In this document: positions 7,442 through 15,291 of the stretch, piece by piece
Numbering within the stretch: position 1 is the stretch's first letter
How the letters are laid out: the number at the start of each line of letters is the position of its first letter
DNA from: Candidatus Humimonas hydrogenitrophica
GTDB taxonomy: Bacteria; Gemmatimonadota; Gemmatimonadetes; Palauibacterales; Palauibacteraceae
Length of the DNA: 64,000 bases
Assembly (NCBI GenBank): GCA_947581615.1
Contig: CANPVD010000105.1
Span: forward strand, 1 to 64,000
Direction of reading: 5' to 3'
Translations under genes and position numbers: made by a program
The notes under the pieces: generated by a model
Seen by the model: only the letters and a program-made list of their open reading frames with translations
Database searches by the model: none
What the model was told of the DNA's origin: nothing

Positions 7442-8641
7442 CTAGTGGATCGCGTTCACCAGGCTGAAGATCGGCAGGTACATGGCCACGATCATGCCGC
7501 CGACGATCGTGCCGAGGACGACGATCATGGCCGGCTCGAGCGCCTTGAGCAGCGACTCGACCGCGACGTCGACCTCGTCGTCGTAGAAGTCGGCCACCTT
7601 GGAGAGCATGCCGTCCAGGTCGCCGGTCTCCTCGCCCACGTGGATCATCTGGGTGACCATGGGCGGGAATACGTCGGTCTCCTTGAGCGGCTCGGCGATG
7701 GAGCGGCCGCCGGCGATCGAGGCGCGGCTGGTCATCACGGCGTCGTGGATGACCCGGTTGCCCGAGGTCTTGGCCGTGATCTCGAGGCCCTCCAGGATGC
7801 TGACGCCCGAGGAGAGCAGCGTGCTCAGCGTGCGCGTGAAGCGCGCCACCGCGGCCTTGCGCGCCAGGGTGCCCAGGATAGGGATCCGGAGCAGGGACCG
7901 ATCGAAGATGAGCCGGCCGCCCGGCGTCTTGACCCAGCGCTGGAACGCGAAGCCCGCCAGGATCAGCCCGGCCAGGACGAAGATGCCATAGTGCTGCAGC
8001 GCCTGCGACATGGCGATCACGATCCGCGTCGGCAGGGGCAGCGTGGCGTTGAAGCTCGCGAACATGGTCTGGAAGGTCGGGATCACGAACAGCAGCAGGA
8101 TCGCGATCGCCGCGATGGCCACCACCATGACCACGGCCGGGTAGATCATGGCACCCTTCACCTTGCGGGCCAGGGCGTCGTTCTTCTCCAGGAAGGTGGC
8201 CAGCCGCAGGAGGATCGTGTCCAGGATCCCCCCCGCCTCGCCGGCCTCGACCATGTTCACGTACAGGCCCGAGAAGATGGCCTCGTGCTCGCGGAGCGCG
8301 TCGGCCAGGGTGTGGCCGGACTCCACGTCGTAGAGGATCTCCTGGATCGTCTTCTTGAGGACCTTGTTCTCGGTCTGCTGCTGCAGGATGTCCAGGGCCT
8401 GCACGAGCGGGAGCCCCGCGTTCACCATGGTGGCGAACTGCCGGGTGAACAGCACAAGGTCGCGGGTCTTGACCCCGCTCCCGAACGTGAAGGAGATCTC
8501 CTTGGGCTTCTCCCGGATGGTGATCGGGATGAGCTTCTGCTTGCGCAAGTAGGAGACGACGTCATCCCTCGAGGGCAGCTCCACCGAGTCGCGGTGGATC
8601 TCGCCTGCGACGGTCCTCGCGCTGTAGTTCCAGGTCGCCAT
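7442..8641 (-). CDS. pilC: Type IV pilus inner-membrane platform protein PilC
   Basis: Inner-membrane platform of the type IV pilus, coupling the PilB and PilT motors to pilin extrusion and retraction. The 399-residue length is typical. Two T2SSF domains are visible (about res 68-190 and 271-393). Each has the family pattern: LFTRQFATMVNAGLPLVQAL and VEAGEAGGILDTIL in the first, ARFTRTLSTLLSSGVSILEGLEI and VGEETGDLDGML in the second. Hydrophobic segments are near 167-190, 220-240 and 370-392. The ATG follows AGGAGGTGAGAAGTC, a strong ribosome site. It is the last gene of pilB-pilT-pilC. A short 5-bp hairpin (7429-7441) sits directly after the stop, next to the island boundary. Confidence 0.95.
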   Translation of the reverse strand: MATWNYSARTVAGEIHRDSVELPSRDDVVSYLRKQKLIPITIREKPKEISFTFGSGVKTRDLVLFTRQFATMVNAGLPLVQALDILQQQTENKVLKKTIQEILYDVESGHTLADALREHEAIFSGLYVNMVEAGEAGGILDTILLRLATFLEKNDALARKVKGAMIYPAVVMVVAIAAIAILLLFVIPTFQTMFASFNATLPLPTRIVIAMSQALQHYGIFVLAGLILAGFAFQRWVKTPGGRLIFDRSLLRIPILGTLARKAAVARFTRTLSTLLSSGVSILEGLEITAKTSGNRVIHDAVMTSRASIAGGRSIAEPLKETDVFPPMVTQMIHVGEETGDLDGMLSKVADFYDDEVDVAVESLLKALEPAMIVVLGTIVGGMIVAMYLPIFSLVNAIH

Positions 8642-8748
8642 GACTTCTCACCTCCTGTGGAGCGCCGGCTCGCGGCCGGCTCTTTGCTCCATGTTCGGGG
8701 CGGATGCTACCGTCACGGGTGCCCCCGCCCACGCCACTCTAGACCACC

Positions 8749-9861
8749 CTAGCGCCCGGCGGCCGCTCCCGCACCGGAGCCCACCGGGCCGCCCACCATG
8801 CGCTGTAGCTCCGCCGGGTCGCTGCTCACGCGGAGCGCCTCGTCCAGGTCGATCTCCCGCTGCACGTACAGCGAGTACAGACTGTCGTTCAGCGTCTGCA
8901 TCCCGTGCTTCTTGCCCGACTGCAGCGCCGAGTAGATCTGGTGGACCTTGTCCTCGCGGACCAGGGCCCGAATGGCGGGCGTGGCCACCATGATCTCGCA
9001 GGCCAGCACCCGGCCCGGCTTTCCGGCGCGAGGGAGCAGCGTCTGGGTGACCACGCCCTCGAGCACGAAGGCGAGCTGCGCCCGCACCTGGGACTGCTGG
9101 TGGGACGGGAACACGTCGATGATGCGGTTGATGGTCTCGGCGCAGGAGTTCGTGTGCAGCGTGGCGAAGGCCAGGTGCCCGGTCTCCGCGATGGTGAGGG
9201 CGGCCTGGATCGTCTCCAGGTCGCGCATCTCGCCGATGAGGATCACGTCGGGGTCCTGCCGCAGCACGTACTTGAGGGCCGAGGGGAAGCTGGGCGTGTC
9301 CGCCCCCACCTCGCGCTGGTTCACGATGCAGCCCTTGTGGCGGTGCACGAACTCGATCGGGTCCTCGATCGTGATGATGTGGCCGCGCCGCTCGCGGTTC
9401 ACCTTGTCGATCATCGAGGCGAGGGTCGTGGACTTACCGGAGCCCGTCGGTCCCGTCACCAGCACGAGCCCGCGGGGCTTCTCGGCCAGGCGCCCCACCA
9501 TGGGTGGCAGGCCCAGCTCCTCCAGGCTCAAGATCTTGAAGGGGATCGTGCGCAGGGCCATGGCCACGGTGCCCCGCTGCCGGAACACGTTGCCCCGGAA
9601 ACGCGACAGGTTCTCGACCGCGAAGGAGAAGTCGAGCTCGTCCTCGCGCTCGAAGCGCTTCTTCTGCTCGTCGGTGAGGACCGAGTAAGCCACGACCTGC
9701 GTATCACGCGGCCCGAGAACGACGTCCACCGACCCCTCCACGAGCTTGCCGTCCACGCGGAACTTGGGCTTCTCTCCGGCCGTGATGTGCAGGTCGGAGG
9801 CTCCGCGCTCCAGCATCTCTTCGAGAAGGGCGCGCAGGTCGATCGGCTGCCGCTCGTCCAT
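8749..9861 (-). CDS. pilT: Type IV pilus retraction ATPase PilT
   Basis: Hexameric cytoplasmic ATPase that powers pilus retraction (twitching, DNA uptake). It is 370 residues, the usual size. Visible motifs are N-terminal GASDLHITAGEKPKFRVDGKL, Walker A GPTGSGKS (137-144), the Asp box ITIEDPIEF (162-170), Walker B ILIGEMRDLET (206-216), the His box TGHLAFATLHTNS (226-238), and AIRALVRE (295-302), the PilT-specific retraction motif (AIRNLIRE in the reference proteins). The last ~20 residues are Gly/Ala-rich. It lies between pilB (60 bases upstream) and pilC (107 bases downstream) in the same direction. Confidence 0.96.
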   Translation of the reverse strand: MDERQPIDLRALLEEMLERGASDLHITAGEKPKFRVDGKLVEGSVDVVLGPRDTQVVAYSVLTDEQKKRFEREDELDFSFAVENLSRFRGNVFRQRGTVAMALRTIPFKILSLEELGLPPMVGRLAEKPRGLVLVTGPTGSGKSTTLASMIDKVNRERRGHIITIEDPIEFVHRHKGCIVNQREVGADTPSFPSALKYVLRQDPDVILIGEMRDLETIQAALTIAETGHLAFATLHTNSCAETINRIIDVFPSHQQSQVRAQLAFVLEGVVTQTLLPRAGKPGRVLACEIMVATPAIRALVREDKVHQIYSALQSGKKHGMQTLNDSLYSLYVQREIDLDEALRVSSDPAELQRMVGGPVGSGAGAAAGR

Positions 9862-9921
9862 GGTCTTCCTGTGGTGGGGGGTGCCGGGGCGCCCGGGGAG
9901 GGGCTCGGCGCGCGAGCCGCC

Positions 9922-11661
9922 CTAGGCCGCCGTCTCCTTGATGACTTCCTCGAGCGTGGTGATACCACGCTTGACTTTCAACATTCCGTCCTGGCGCAGG
10001 GTGAGCATGCCGCTGTCGACGGCCTCCGACTTGAGGTCGTCCGCCGACACCCCCTGCAGCACCATGCGCCGCAGGGTGCGCGTCATCGGCATGACCTCGT
10101 ACAGCCCCTGCCGGCCCGAATAACCCGAGGAGTCGCACGCGTCACACCCCTCGCCCTTGTACAGCGTCATGCCGTCCAGGCTGCCCGGCTTGAGGCCCGC
10201 GGCCTCGAGGTACTCGGGCGGGTAGTGCGCCTCGGCCTTGCAGTTGTTGCAGATCTTCCGAACCAGCCGCTGCGCGGTGATCACGTTGACGGCCGAGGCG
10301 ACGTTGAAGGGCTCCACGCCCATGTCGACCAGTCGCGTGATCGTCGACGCCGCGTCGTTGGTGTGCAGCGTCGACAGCACCAGGTGGCCGGTGAGGGCCG
10401 CCTTGATGGCGATGCCGCCCGTCTCGAGGTCCCGGATCTCCCCCACCATGATGATGTTGGGATCCTGGCGCAGGAACGCGCGCAGGGCCGCCGCGAAGTC
10501 GAGGCCGATGTCCGAGCGCACCTGCACCTGGTTGATGCCGTGCAGGTTGTACTCGACCGGGTCCTCGGCCGTCATGATGTTGACGGCCGCGTCGTTGATC
10601 TTGTGCAGGGCGCTGTACAGCGTGGTCGTCTTACCCGAGCCCGTCGGCCCGGTGACCAGGACCATCCCGTACGGATTCATGATGGCCGAGAGGAAGTCCT
10701 GCTCGGCCTTGGGCTCCATCCCGAACTTCTCGAGGTCCAGGGTGAGGTTCCCCTTGTCCAGGATGCGGAGCACGATCTTCTCGCCGTGGATGACCGGCAG
10801 GGTCGAGACGCGGAAGTCGATGACCCGGCTGCCGATCTTCATCTTGATGCGGCCGTCCTGGGGGACGCGCCGCTCGGCGATGTTGAGGTCCGCGAGGATC
10901 TTGACGCGCGAGGTGAGCGCCGCCCTCATACGGCGCGGCGGCTTCATGATCTCGTGCAGGGCGCCGTCGATCCGGTAGCGGACCCGAACCTCCCGCTCGT
11001 AAGGCTCGATGTGGATGTCGGAGGCCCCGCGGCGCACGGCGTCGGTGAGGACGCCGTTGATGAGCCGCACGACCGGGGCGTCGTCGACCTGCGCCCGGAG
11101 CTGGCTGGCGCTGAGGTCCTCGTCGTTTTCTTCCTCGACGAGCTCGACCTCCTGCTCTTCGAGCTCCTCGAGCAGGTTGCCGAGCCGGGCGGTGGTGATG
11201 TCGTAGTGGCGCTCGATCGCCTGGCGCAGGGAGTATTCGCCCGCCACCACCGGCTCGATGTCGAAGCGGGTAATGAACTTGAGGTCGTCCACCACGTTGA
11301 GGTCCGTCGGATCCGCCATCGCCACCGTGAGCGTGCGGCCCACGCGGCGCAGAGGAAACACCAGGTGCTTGCTGGCGAACTCGGCCGGGACGAGCCGCAG
11401 GATCTTCGGGTCGACCTCGATCTCGGTCAGGTCGACGGCCTCGACCTGGAACTGGCGGCTCAGGACCTCGGTGAGCTGCATCTCGCTCACGTAGCCCATG
11501 GCCACGACGCAGTACCCGAGCCGCGTGCCGTTGCGGCTCTGCTCGAGCAGCGCCTGCTCCAGCTGCTCGGGGGTCAGGAGTTCCTCCTGGAGCAGAAGCT
11601 CGCCGATGCGCTTCTCGCCGGGCGAGATGTCGGGCCTCTGGAGGACGCCGTGGGTGCTCAT
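9922..11661 (-). CDS. pilB: Type IV pilus assembly ATPase PilB
   Basis: Extension motor of the type IV pilus. From the ATG at 11661 it is 579 residues. A MshEN/GspE-N domain occupies about res 15-155, then a linker of acidic residues, then the ATPase core: ASDIHIEPYE, Walker A GPTGSGKT (338-345), Asp box TAEDPVEY, Walker B IIMVGEIRDLET, His box TGHLVLSTLHTND. The metal-binding CxxC pair CNNC (471-474) and CDAC (506-509) is intact. A longer frame opens at a TTG at 11703, but that lies only a few bases from the predicted transcription start of the 11715-11743 promoter, so ATG 11661 is preferred although no strong ribosome site is visible there. Confidence 0.95.
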   Translation of the reverse strand: MSTHGVLQRPDISPGEKRIGELLLQEELLTPEQLEQALLEQSRNGTRLGYCVVAMGYVSEMQLTEVLSRQFQVEAVDLTEIEVDPKILRLVPAEFASKHLVFPLRRVGRTLTVAMADPTDLNVVDDLKFITRFDIEPVVAGEYSLRQAIERHYDITTARLGNLLEELEEQEVELVEEENDEDLSASQLRAQVDDAPVVRLINGVLTDAVRRGASDIHIEPYEREVRVRYRIDGALHEIMKPPRRMRAALTSRVKILADLNIAERRVPQDGRIKMKIGSRVIDFRVSTLPVIHGEKIVLRILDKGNLTLDLEKFGMEPKAEQDFLSAIMNPYGMVLVTGPTGSGKTTTLYSALHKINDAAVNIMTAEDPVEYNLHGINQVQVRSDIGLDFAAALRAFLRQDPNIIMVGEIRDLETGGIAIKAALTGHLVLSTLHTNDAASTITRLVDMGVEPFNVASAVNVITAQRLVRKICNNCKAEAHYPPEYLEAAGLKPGSLDGMTLYKGEGCDACDSSGYSGRQGLYEVMPMTRTLRRMVLQGVSADDLKSEAVDSGMLTLRQDGMLKVKRGITTLEEVIKETAA

Positions 11662-11714
11662 TGGAGTGTGAGGCAGCCTCGGAAAGCGGAATCGCGACGC
11701 CAAATCGGCGTTAT

Positions 11715-11743
11715 AAGCTAGACGTGGGGCCGCATACCGTCAA
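11715..11743 (-). promoter_or_regulatory. Sigma-70-type promoter of pilBTC
   Basis: On the minus strand TTGACG (11743-11738) and TAGCTT (11720-11715) are separated by exactly 17 bases, about 50 bases before pilB. The overlapping TTATAA could also serve as a -10 with longer spacing. Confidence 0.5.
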
Positions 11744-11826
11744 GAATGGTGCCGGCGCGTTCGCGGAGCCTCCGCGGGGGCACTCGGAGGCGCGGACGGC
11801 TGTGTAAGATACTGTTTTGTAACGCC

Positions 11827-12585
11827 TTAGCGGACCAGGACGAGATCCTTGATGATGTCGAATCGCGCCGGCCCGATTCCGGGCACTTTGCGAAGCTTCT
11901 GGACATCTTTGAAGGGTCCCTCACGATCGCGCATGCGCACGATGCGGCGGGCGATGGCGGGTCCGACGCCCGGAAGCCGCCGCAGCTGTTCCTCGGTCGC
12001 CACGTTGAGATCGAGACGGGGTCGGTCGGAGTCCCCGCTCCCGTCGGGGCCCCCGAGCCGCGGAGCTGAACCCTGGAGCGAGCCATCTTTGGTACGCTCC
12101 CGCGCGGCCCGATCCGCCTCCGGCGGGCGCTCGAAATAGGGGAGCGAGTGATCCAGAAGGTAGGGCAGGATCCTGTTCACGCGCTTGGCTCCCAGTCCAG
12201 GGACCCGGGACAGGTCTTCCGGGCGGGCGAACCCGCCACGGCGCTCGCGCTCCCTCACGATGCGGCGCGCCGTAGCCGGACCCACGCCCGGGAGCCGCTC
12301 GAGCTCCTCGGGGGGCGCCCGGTTGATGTCGATCCGTTCCCCCGGCGCCAGGGGCGTGGCGGCCCGCCGCGAGCGGGCCAGGTTCCGACCGACCCCGGCG
12401 CGCACGCGCTCGAGGGACGGCTGTCCCGCTGCACCATTCCGGCCCGAATCGCTTCGCTCATCGCGTGCCTCCCAGCTGAACGTCGCGGGGCCCGGACCGA
12501 GTCCCGCCCGGACCGCCCCGCCCAGGACGAGGAGCACGGTCCCCAGCAGCAGGGCCCGCCTCTCCGGGCGGTTCATCTCGAACAT
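11827..12585 (-). CDS. ComEA-like protein with two helix-hairpin-helix domains
   Basis: A probable periplasmic DNA-binding protein of the ComEA type, which binds incoming DNA during natural transformation. It is 252 residues. An N-terminal membrane anchor (RALLLGTVLLVLGGAVRAGL, about 10-30) is followed by two ComEA-like HhH modules. The first runs about 83-145 (IDINRAPPEELERLPGVGP, LSRVPGLGAKRVNRI) and the second about 188-250 (LDLNVATEEQLRRLPGVGP, LRKVPGIGPARFDII), separated by a charged linker. Canonical ComEA has a single such module. It lies just upstream of pilB on the same strand, supporting a role in pilus-driven DNA uptake. The ATG is 6 bases after GGAGGAAG, which is embedded in a palindrome. 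Confidence 0.8.
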   Translation of the reverse strand: MFEMNRPERRALLLGTVLLVLGGAVRAGLGPGPATFSWEARDERSDSGRNGAAGQPSLERVRAGVGRNLARSRRAATPLAPGERIDINRAPPEELERLPGVGPATARRIVRERERRGGFARPEDLSRVPGLGAKRVNRILPYLLDHSLPYFERPPEADRAARERTKDGSLQGSAPRLGGPDGSGDSDRPRLDLNVATEEQLRRLPGVGPAIARRIVRMRDREGPFKDVQKLRKVPGIGPARFDIIKDLVLVR

Positions 12586-12591
12586 CGGCGT

Positions 12592-12612
12592 CTTCCTCCG
12601 ACTCGGAGGAAG
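12592..12612 (-). promoter_or_regulatory. Palindrome covering the comEA-like ribosome binding site
   Basis: CTTCCTCCGA (12592-12601) and TCGGAGGAAG (12603-12612) form a 10-bp perfect inverted repeat with a single central base. The Shine-Dalgarno GGAGGAAG is one arm, so a hairpin with a 5-base loop would mask it directly before the start codon. Confidence 0.5.
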
Positions 12613-12614
12613 AG

Positions 12615-12644
12615 GCTATCGGGACGGTGTCATCCGACTATCAA
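12615..12644 (-). promoter_or_regulatory. Possible promoter of the comEA-like gene
   Basis: On the minus strand TTGATA (12644-12639) and GATAGC (12620-12615) are 18 bases apart, ending just before the palindrome. The -10 match is poor. The gene may instead be read from tonB upstream. Confidence 0.3.
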
Positions 12645-12655
12645 CAGGGAACGAG

Positions 12656-13294
12656 CTAGAAGCTGAAGGTGAGCTCCGCCCAGGCGGCCACGGGCCGGCC
12701 GCCCATGCGGGCCGGGCGGAAGCTCATGCGGAGCACCTTCTGCTGGAGGCGGTGGTTGAACGCGTCGTCGACGGTGGGCGGAGACAGGACCACGGGCGCT
12801 CTCGGGCGTCCCAGGGAGTCCACCCGCACGTGCACCGTCACGCTGGTCCCGCGCACCGCGGGAGGGGGGTCCCAGGCCGGGTAGAGAGAGCGCGGCTCGG
12901 GCGGCTGCAGGCGGACCGCCTCGCCGGGCGGAGCGCCTCCCCCGCCGGGCGGCATCCCCGCGGCCGGCTTGACGAGGCTGACGGCGACGGCCGGCCCGCC
13001 GTCCGAGCGGGGCGCCACCACCCGCGGCAGGTCCCGGACGGCGATCGGCGGAGGCGGCGACGGTATGCGCACGGGCTCGGTCGAGGGCAGGCGAACCACC
13101 CGCATGGCGTCACGGGGGGCGAGCCGGGGCGCGGCCGCCCGGAAAGGATCCGCGGCCGCCCGGCCGGCCGGCGCGGCCCGCCAGGCCAGGAAGACCCCGG
13201 CATGGACCAGGACGGAGCCGACCATGCCCCACGCCAGGAAACGGCGGAAGCGCCGGTCGTTCCGCTCCGTGGCCAGCTCGTACGAAGGTCGCAC
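12656..13294 (-). CDS. Energy transducer TonB family protein
   Basis: A TonB-type protein linking inner-membrane proton-motive force to outer-membrane receptors. It is 212 residues from the GTG. A cytoplasmic basic start (ATERNDRRFRRF) precedes one transmembrane segment (AWGMVGSVLVHAGVFLAW, about 20-37), then a Pro/Ala-rich periplasmic linker, and a C-terminal TonB domain (about 130-212) with SVTVHVRVDSLGRP, VDDAFNHRLQQKVLRMSFRPARMGGRPVAAWAELTFSF. No ExbB/ExbD genes are in the window. It is followed after 70 bases by the comEA-like gene on the same strand. Confidence 0.85.
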   Translation of the reverse strand: MRPSYELATERNDRRFRRFLAWGMVGSVLVHAGVFLAWRAAPAGRAAADPFRAAAPRLAPRDAMRVVRLPSTEPVRIPSPPPPIAVRDLPRVVAPRSDGGPAVAVSLVKPAAGMPPGGGGAPPGEAVRLQPPEPRSLYPAWDPPPAVRGTSVTVHVRVDSLGRPRAPVVLSPPTVDDAFNHRLQQKVLRMSFRPARMGGRPVAAWAELTFSF

Positions 13295-13440
13295 CCTCGA
13301 GATCCCCCTCCGGGGCTCCTGTCTTGTGGCTCCGGTCCCCTCCTGTTGTAGCGGGCCCGGGACCCGAGGTTCCTCCGGGTTCCCGGCGGCGCCTCCATCT
13401 CCTTGCCCCTCCGCCTCGCAGGCCGGCAGATTGGCCCACC

Positions 13441-14472
13441 ATGAGAGCCATCGTGAAAGCCGCCCCCGAGCCGGGGCTCGAGATTCGGGATGTCGAGCGT
13501 CCGACCCTCCCGGCGAACGCGGTGCGCATCCGCGTGCGCCGGGCTGGCATCTGCGGAACGGACCTGCACATCTACCAGTGGGACCCCTGGTCCCGGAACC
13601 GCATCCATCCCCCCCTCGTCCTGGGCCACGAATTCATGGGCGAGGTGGTGGAGCTGGGGACGCTGGTCTCCAACGTGGCGGTCGGGGACCGGGTGTCGGC
13701 CGAGGGCCACATCGTATGCGGGCACTGTGAGCTGTGCCGTACGGGGAACGGGCACGTGTGCCGGGACACGTCCATCATCGGGGTCGATCGAGACGGGGCG
13801 TTCGCGGAGGAGGTGGTCATGCCGGCCACCAACCTCATCCCGATCCCCGACTCCATCTCCGACGACCACGCGGCGGTGTTCGACCCGCTGGGGAACGCCT
13901 TCCACACGGTCCTGCACGACGACGTGGCCGGGAAGACGGTGGCCATCGTGGGCTGCGGCCCCATCGGCCTGTTCGCCGTCGGGGTGGCGCGGGCGGCCGG
14001 GGCGGCCCGGGTGGTGGCCATCGAGCCGGCCGCCGACCGCCTGGAGATCGCCCGGCGCATGGGCGCCGACGACGTGATCGATCCCGGCGAGGTCGACCCG
14101 GTGGAGGCCGTCCGGGAGCTGACCCACGGCTACGGCGCGGACGTGGTGTGCGAGATGAGCGGGAGCCCCGCCGGGATCCGGGCGGGCCTGAAGCTGTGCC
14201 GCAATGCCGGCAGCGTGCGTCTCCTGGGGCTCCCCAAGGACGACGTGGAGCTCGACCTGGCCGCGGACGTCATCTTCAAGGGGCTCGACATCTACGGCGT
14301 CGTGGGTCGACGCATGTACCGGACGTGGATCCAGATGCGGAACTTCCTGGCCGCCGGGCTCCTGGACATCGACCCCGTCCTCACCCACCGCCTGCCGATG
14401 GAGCGGTTCGAGGAGGGGATCCGCGCCATGGAGAGCGGCGCGGCCGCCAAGGTCGTCCTCGAGATCACATGA
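13441..14472 (+). CDS. tdh: L-threonine 3-dehydrogenase (zinc-dependent)
   Basis: Oxidises L-threonine to 2-amino-3-ketobutyrate with NAD+. The product is cleaved by Kbl, whose gene is 2.7 kb downstream. The 343-residue length matches Tdh (341 in E. coli). Catalytic zinc ligands Cys38 (GICGTDLHIY), His63 and Glu64 (LGHEFMGEV) and structural zinc cysteines 93, 96, 99 and 107 are present. The nucleotide fold is IVGCGPIGLF. IYQWDPWSRNRI is close to the Tdh-specific IYNWDEWSQ motif, which separates it from general alcohol dehydrogenases. The ATG at 13441 was chosen over upstream extensions because the protein then begins at the conserved MRAIVKA. Its stop overlaps the next gene by ATGA. Confidence 0.9.
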   Translation: MRAIVKAAPEPGLEIRDVERPTLPANAVRIRVRRAGICGTDLHIYQWDPWSRNRIHPPLVLGHEFMGEVVELGTLVSNVAVGDRVSAEGHIVCGHCELCRTGNGHVCRDTSIIGVDRDGAFAEEVVMPATNLIPIPDSISDDHAAVFDPLGNAFHTVLHDDVAGKTVAIVGCGPIGLFAVGVARAAGAARVVAIEPAADRLEIARRMGADDVIDPGEVDPVEAVRELTHGYGADVVCEMSGSPAGIRAGLKLCRNAGSVRLLGLPKDDVELDLAADVIFKGLDIYGVVGRRMYRTWIQMRNFLAAGLLDIDPVLTHRLPMERFEEGIRAMESGAAAKVVLEIT

Positions 14473-15143
14473 GGAGGGCCGCGGCCGCCGCCCTCGTTCC
14501 CCTGGCGATCGGCTGCGGGCTGCTGGCGGCCGGCTGCGGCGAGGGCACCCCCACGAAGGGCCCGGCCCGGGTCACGTGGGTGGCCTACCCCGAGACCGTC
14601 GTCGTCGGCAAGGCCTTCCCGTTCGAGATCGCCGGGCCGGTGGGTCCCAGCACCTGCGCCCGCCTCGACACCAGCGCGGTGACGGTCTCCGACTCGGGCA
14701 TCGTGGTCTCCGCGCGCCGCTCCGTGTTCCACTCCTTCCTGTGCTCGCCCACCCGGGTGAGCTTCTACGTGCCCCGACCCCTGCGGGTCGAGCGGGCCGG
14801 CCTGTATCCAGTGTTCACGCCCGAGAGGGCGGCCCTGGGCACGCTGGTCGCGGTCGACTCGGGCGCGTTCTCGTCCCTGCGGACCATCGGCGAGGGCACG
14901 GTTCGGCGGGGCGGCGGCTGCCTCCTGTTCGGCCCGGGCTGGGCCTCCAACCAGCGGCCCTTCTCCCTGCACGGCGTCTCCGCCCGGATCGTGGCGCTGG
15001 CCGGCACGGACTCGGTGGTCCGCGTCGTGGGCGACCTGGCCGGCTTCGACCAGTGCGGCGGGCTCGGCTCCCGGCCCGTCATCGCCGCCGACTCCGCGTC
15101 CGTCACCGGACGCCTGGCCAGGGACTGGTACGCCGGCGGCTGA
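14469..15143 (+). CDS. Lipoprotein of unknown function
   Basis: A 224-residue protein with a lipoprotein signal: MRRAAAAALVPLAIGC, then LLAAGC with the lipid-accepting Cys at about residue 23. The mature part is beta-rich with several cysteines (STCARLD, SFLCSPTR, GGGCLLFG, FDQCGG) that could form disulfides. No family was recognised. Start ATG overlaps the tdh stop (ATGA), so translation is coupled. A terminator-like stretch was not clear in the following 148 bases, which contain a weak TAGTGG/CCACTA inverted repeat at 15204-15224. Confidence 0.75.
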   Translation: MRRAAAAALVPLAIGCGLLAAGCGEGTPTKGPARVTWVAYPETVVVGKAFPFEIAGPVGPSTCARLDTSAVTVSDSGIVVSARRSVFHSFLCSPTRVSFYVPRPLRVERAGLYPVFTPERAALGTLVAVDSGAFSSLRTIGEGTVRRGGGCLLFGPGWASNQRPFSLHGVSARIVALAGTDSVVRVVGDLAGFDQCGGLGSRPVIAADSASVTGRLARDWYAGG

Positions 15144-15291
15144 TCCCGATCCGACCGTATGCGGTTCACATCACCCCGACACGGGCTCCGCACCGCTCCT
15201 TGCTAGTGGACCGGGGGGCCACTAACTCCGCACGGGCCCCGTTCGGGGTGGAGGCATACATGACGATGGACGATCATTCCGAGGACCGGAC

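Noticed and set aside
11662-11703. Longer pilB start at TTG 11703
   Set aside because: It falls within a few bases of the predicted transcription start; the ATG at 11661 begins the conserved region.
8905-11721. A 938-codon plus-strand open frame across pilT and pilB
   Set aside because: Antisense shadow of high-GC genes: low-complexity His/Arg/Asp/Gly composition, no motif, while the minus strand encodes clear PilT and PilB.
15204-15224. TAGTGG/CCACTA inverted repeat as a terminator after the lipoprotein gene
   Set aside because: Only 6 bp with a G-rich loop and no T-run; too weak to call.
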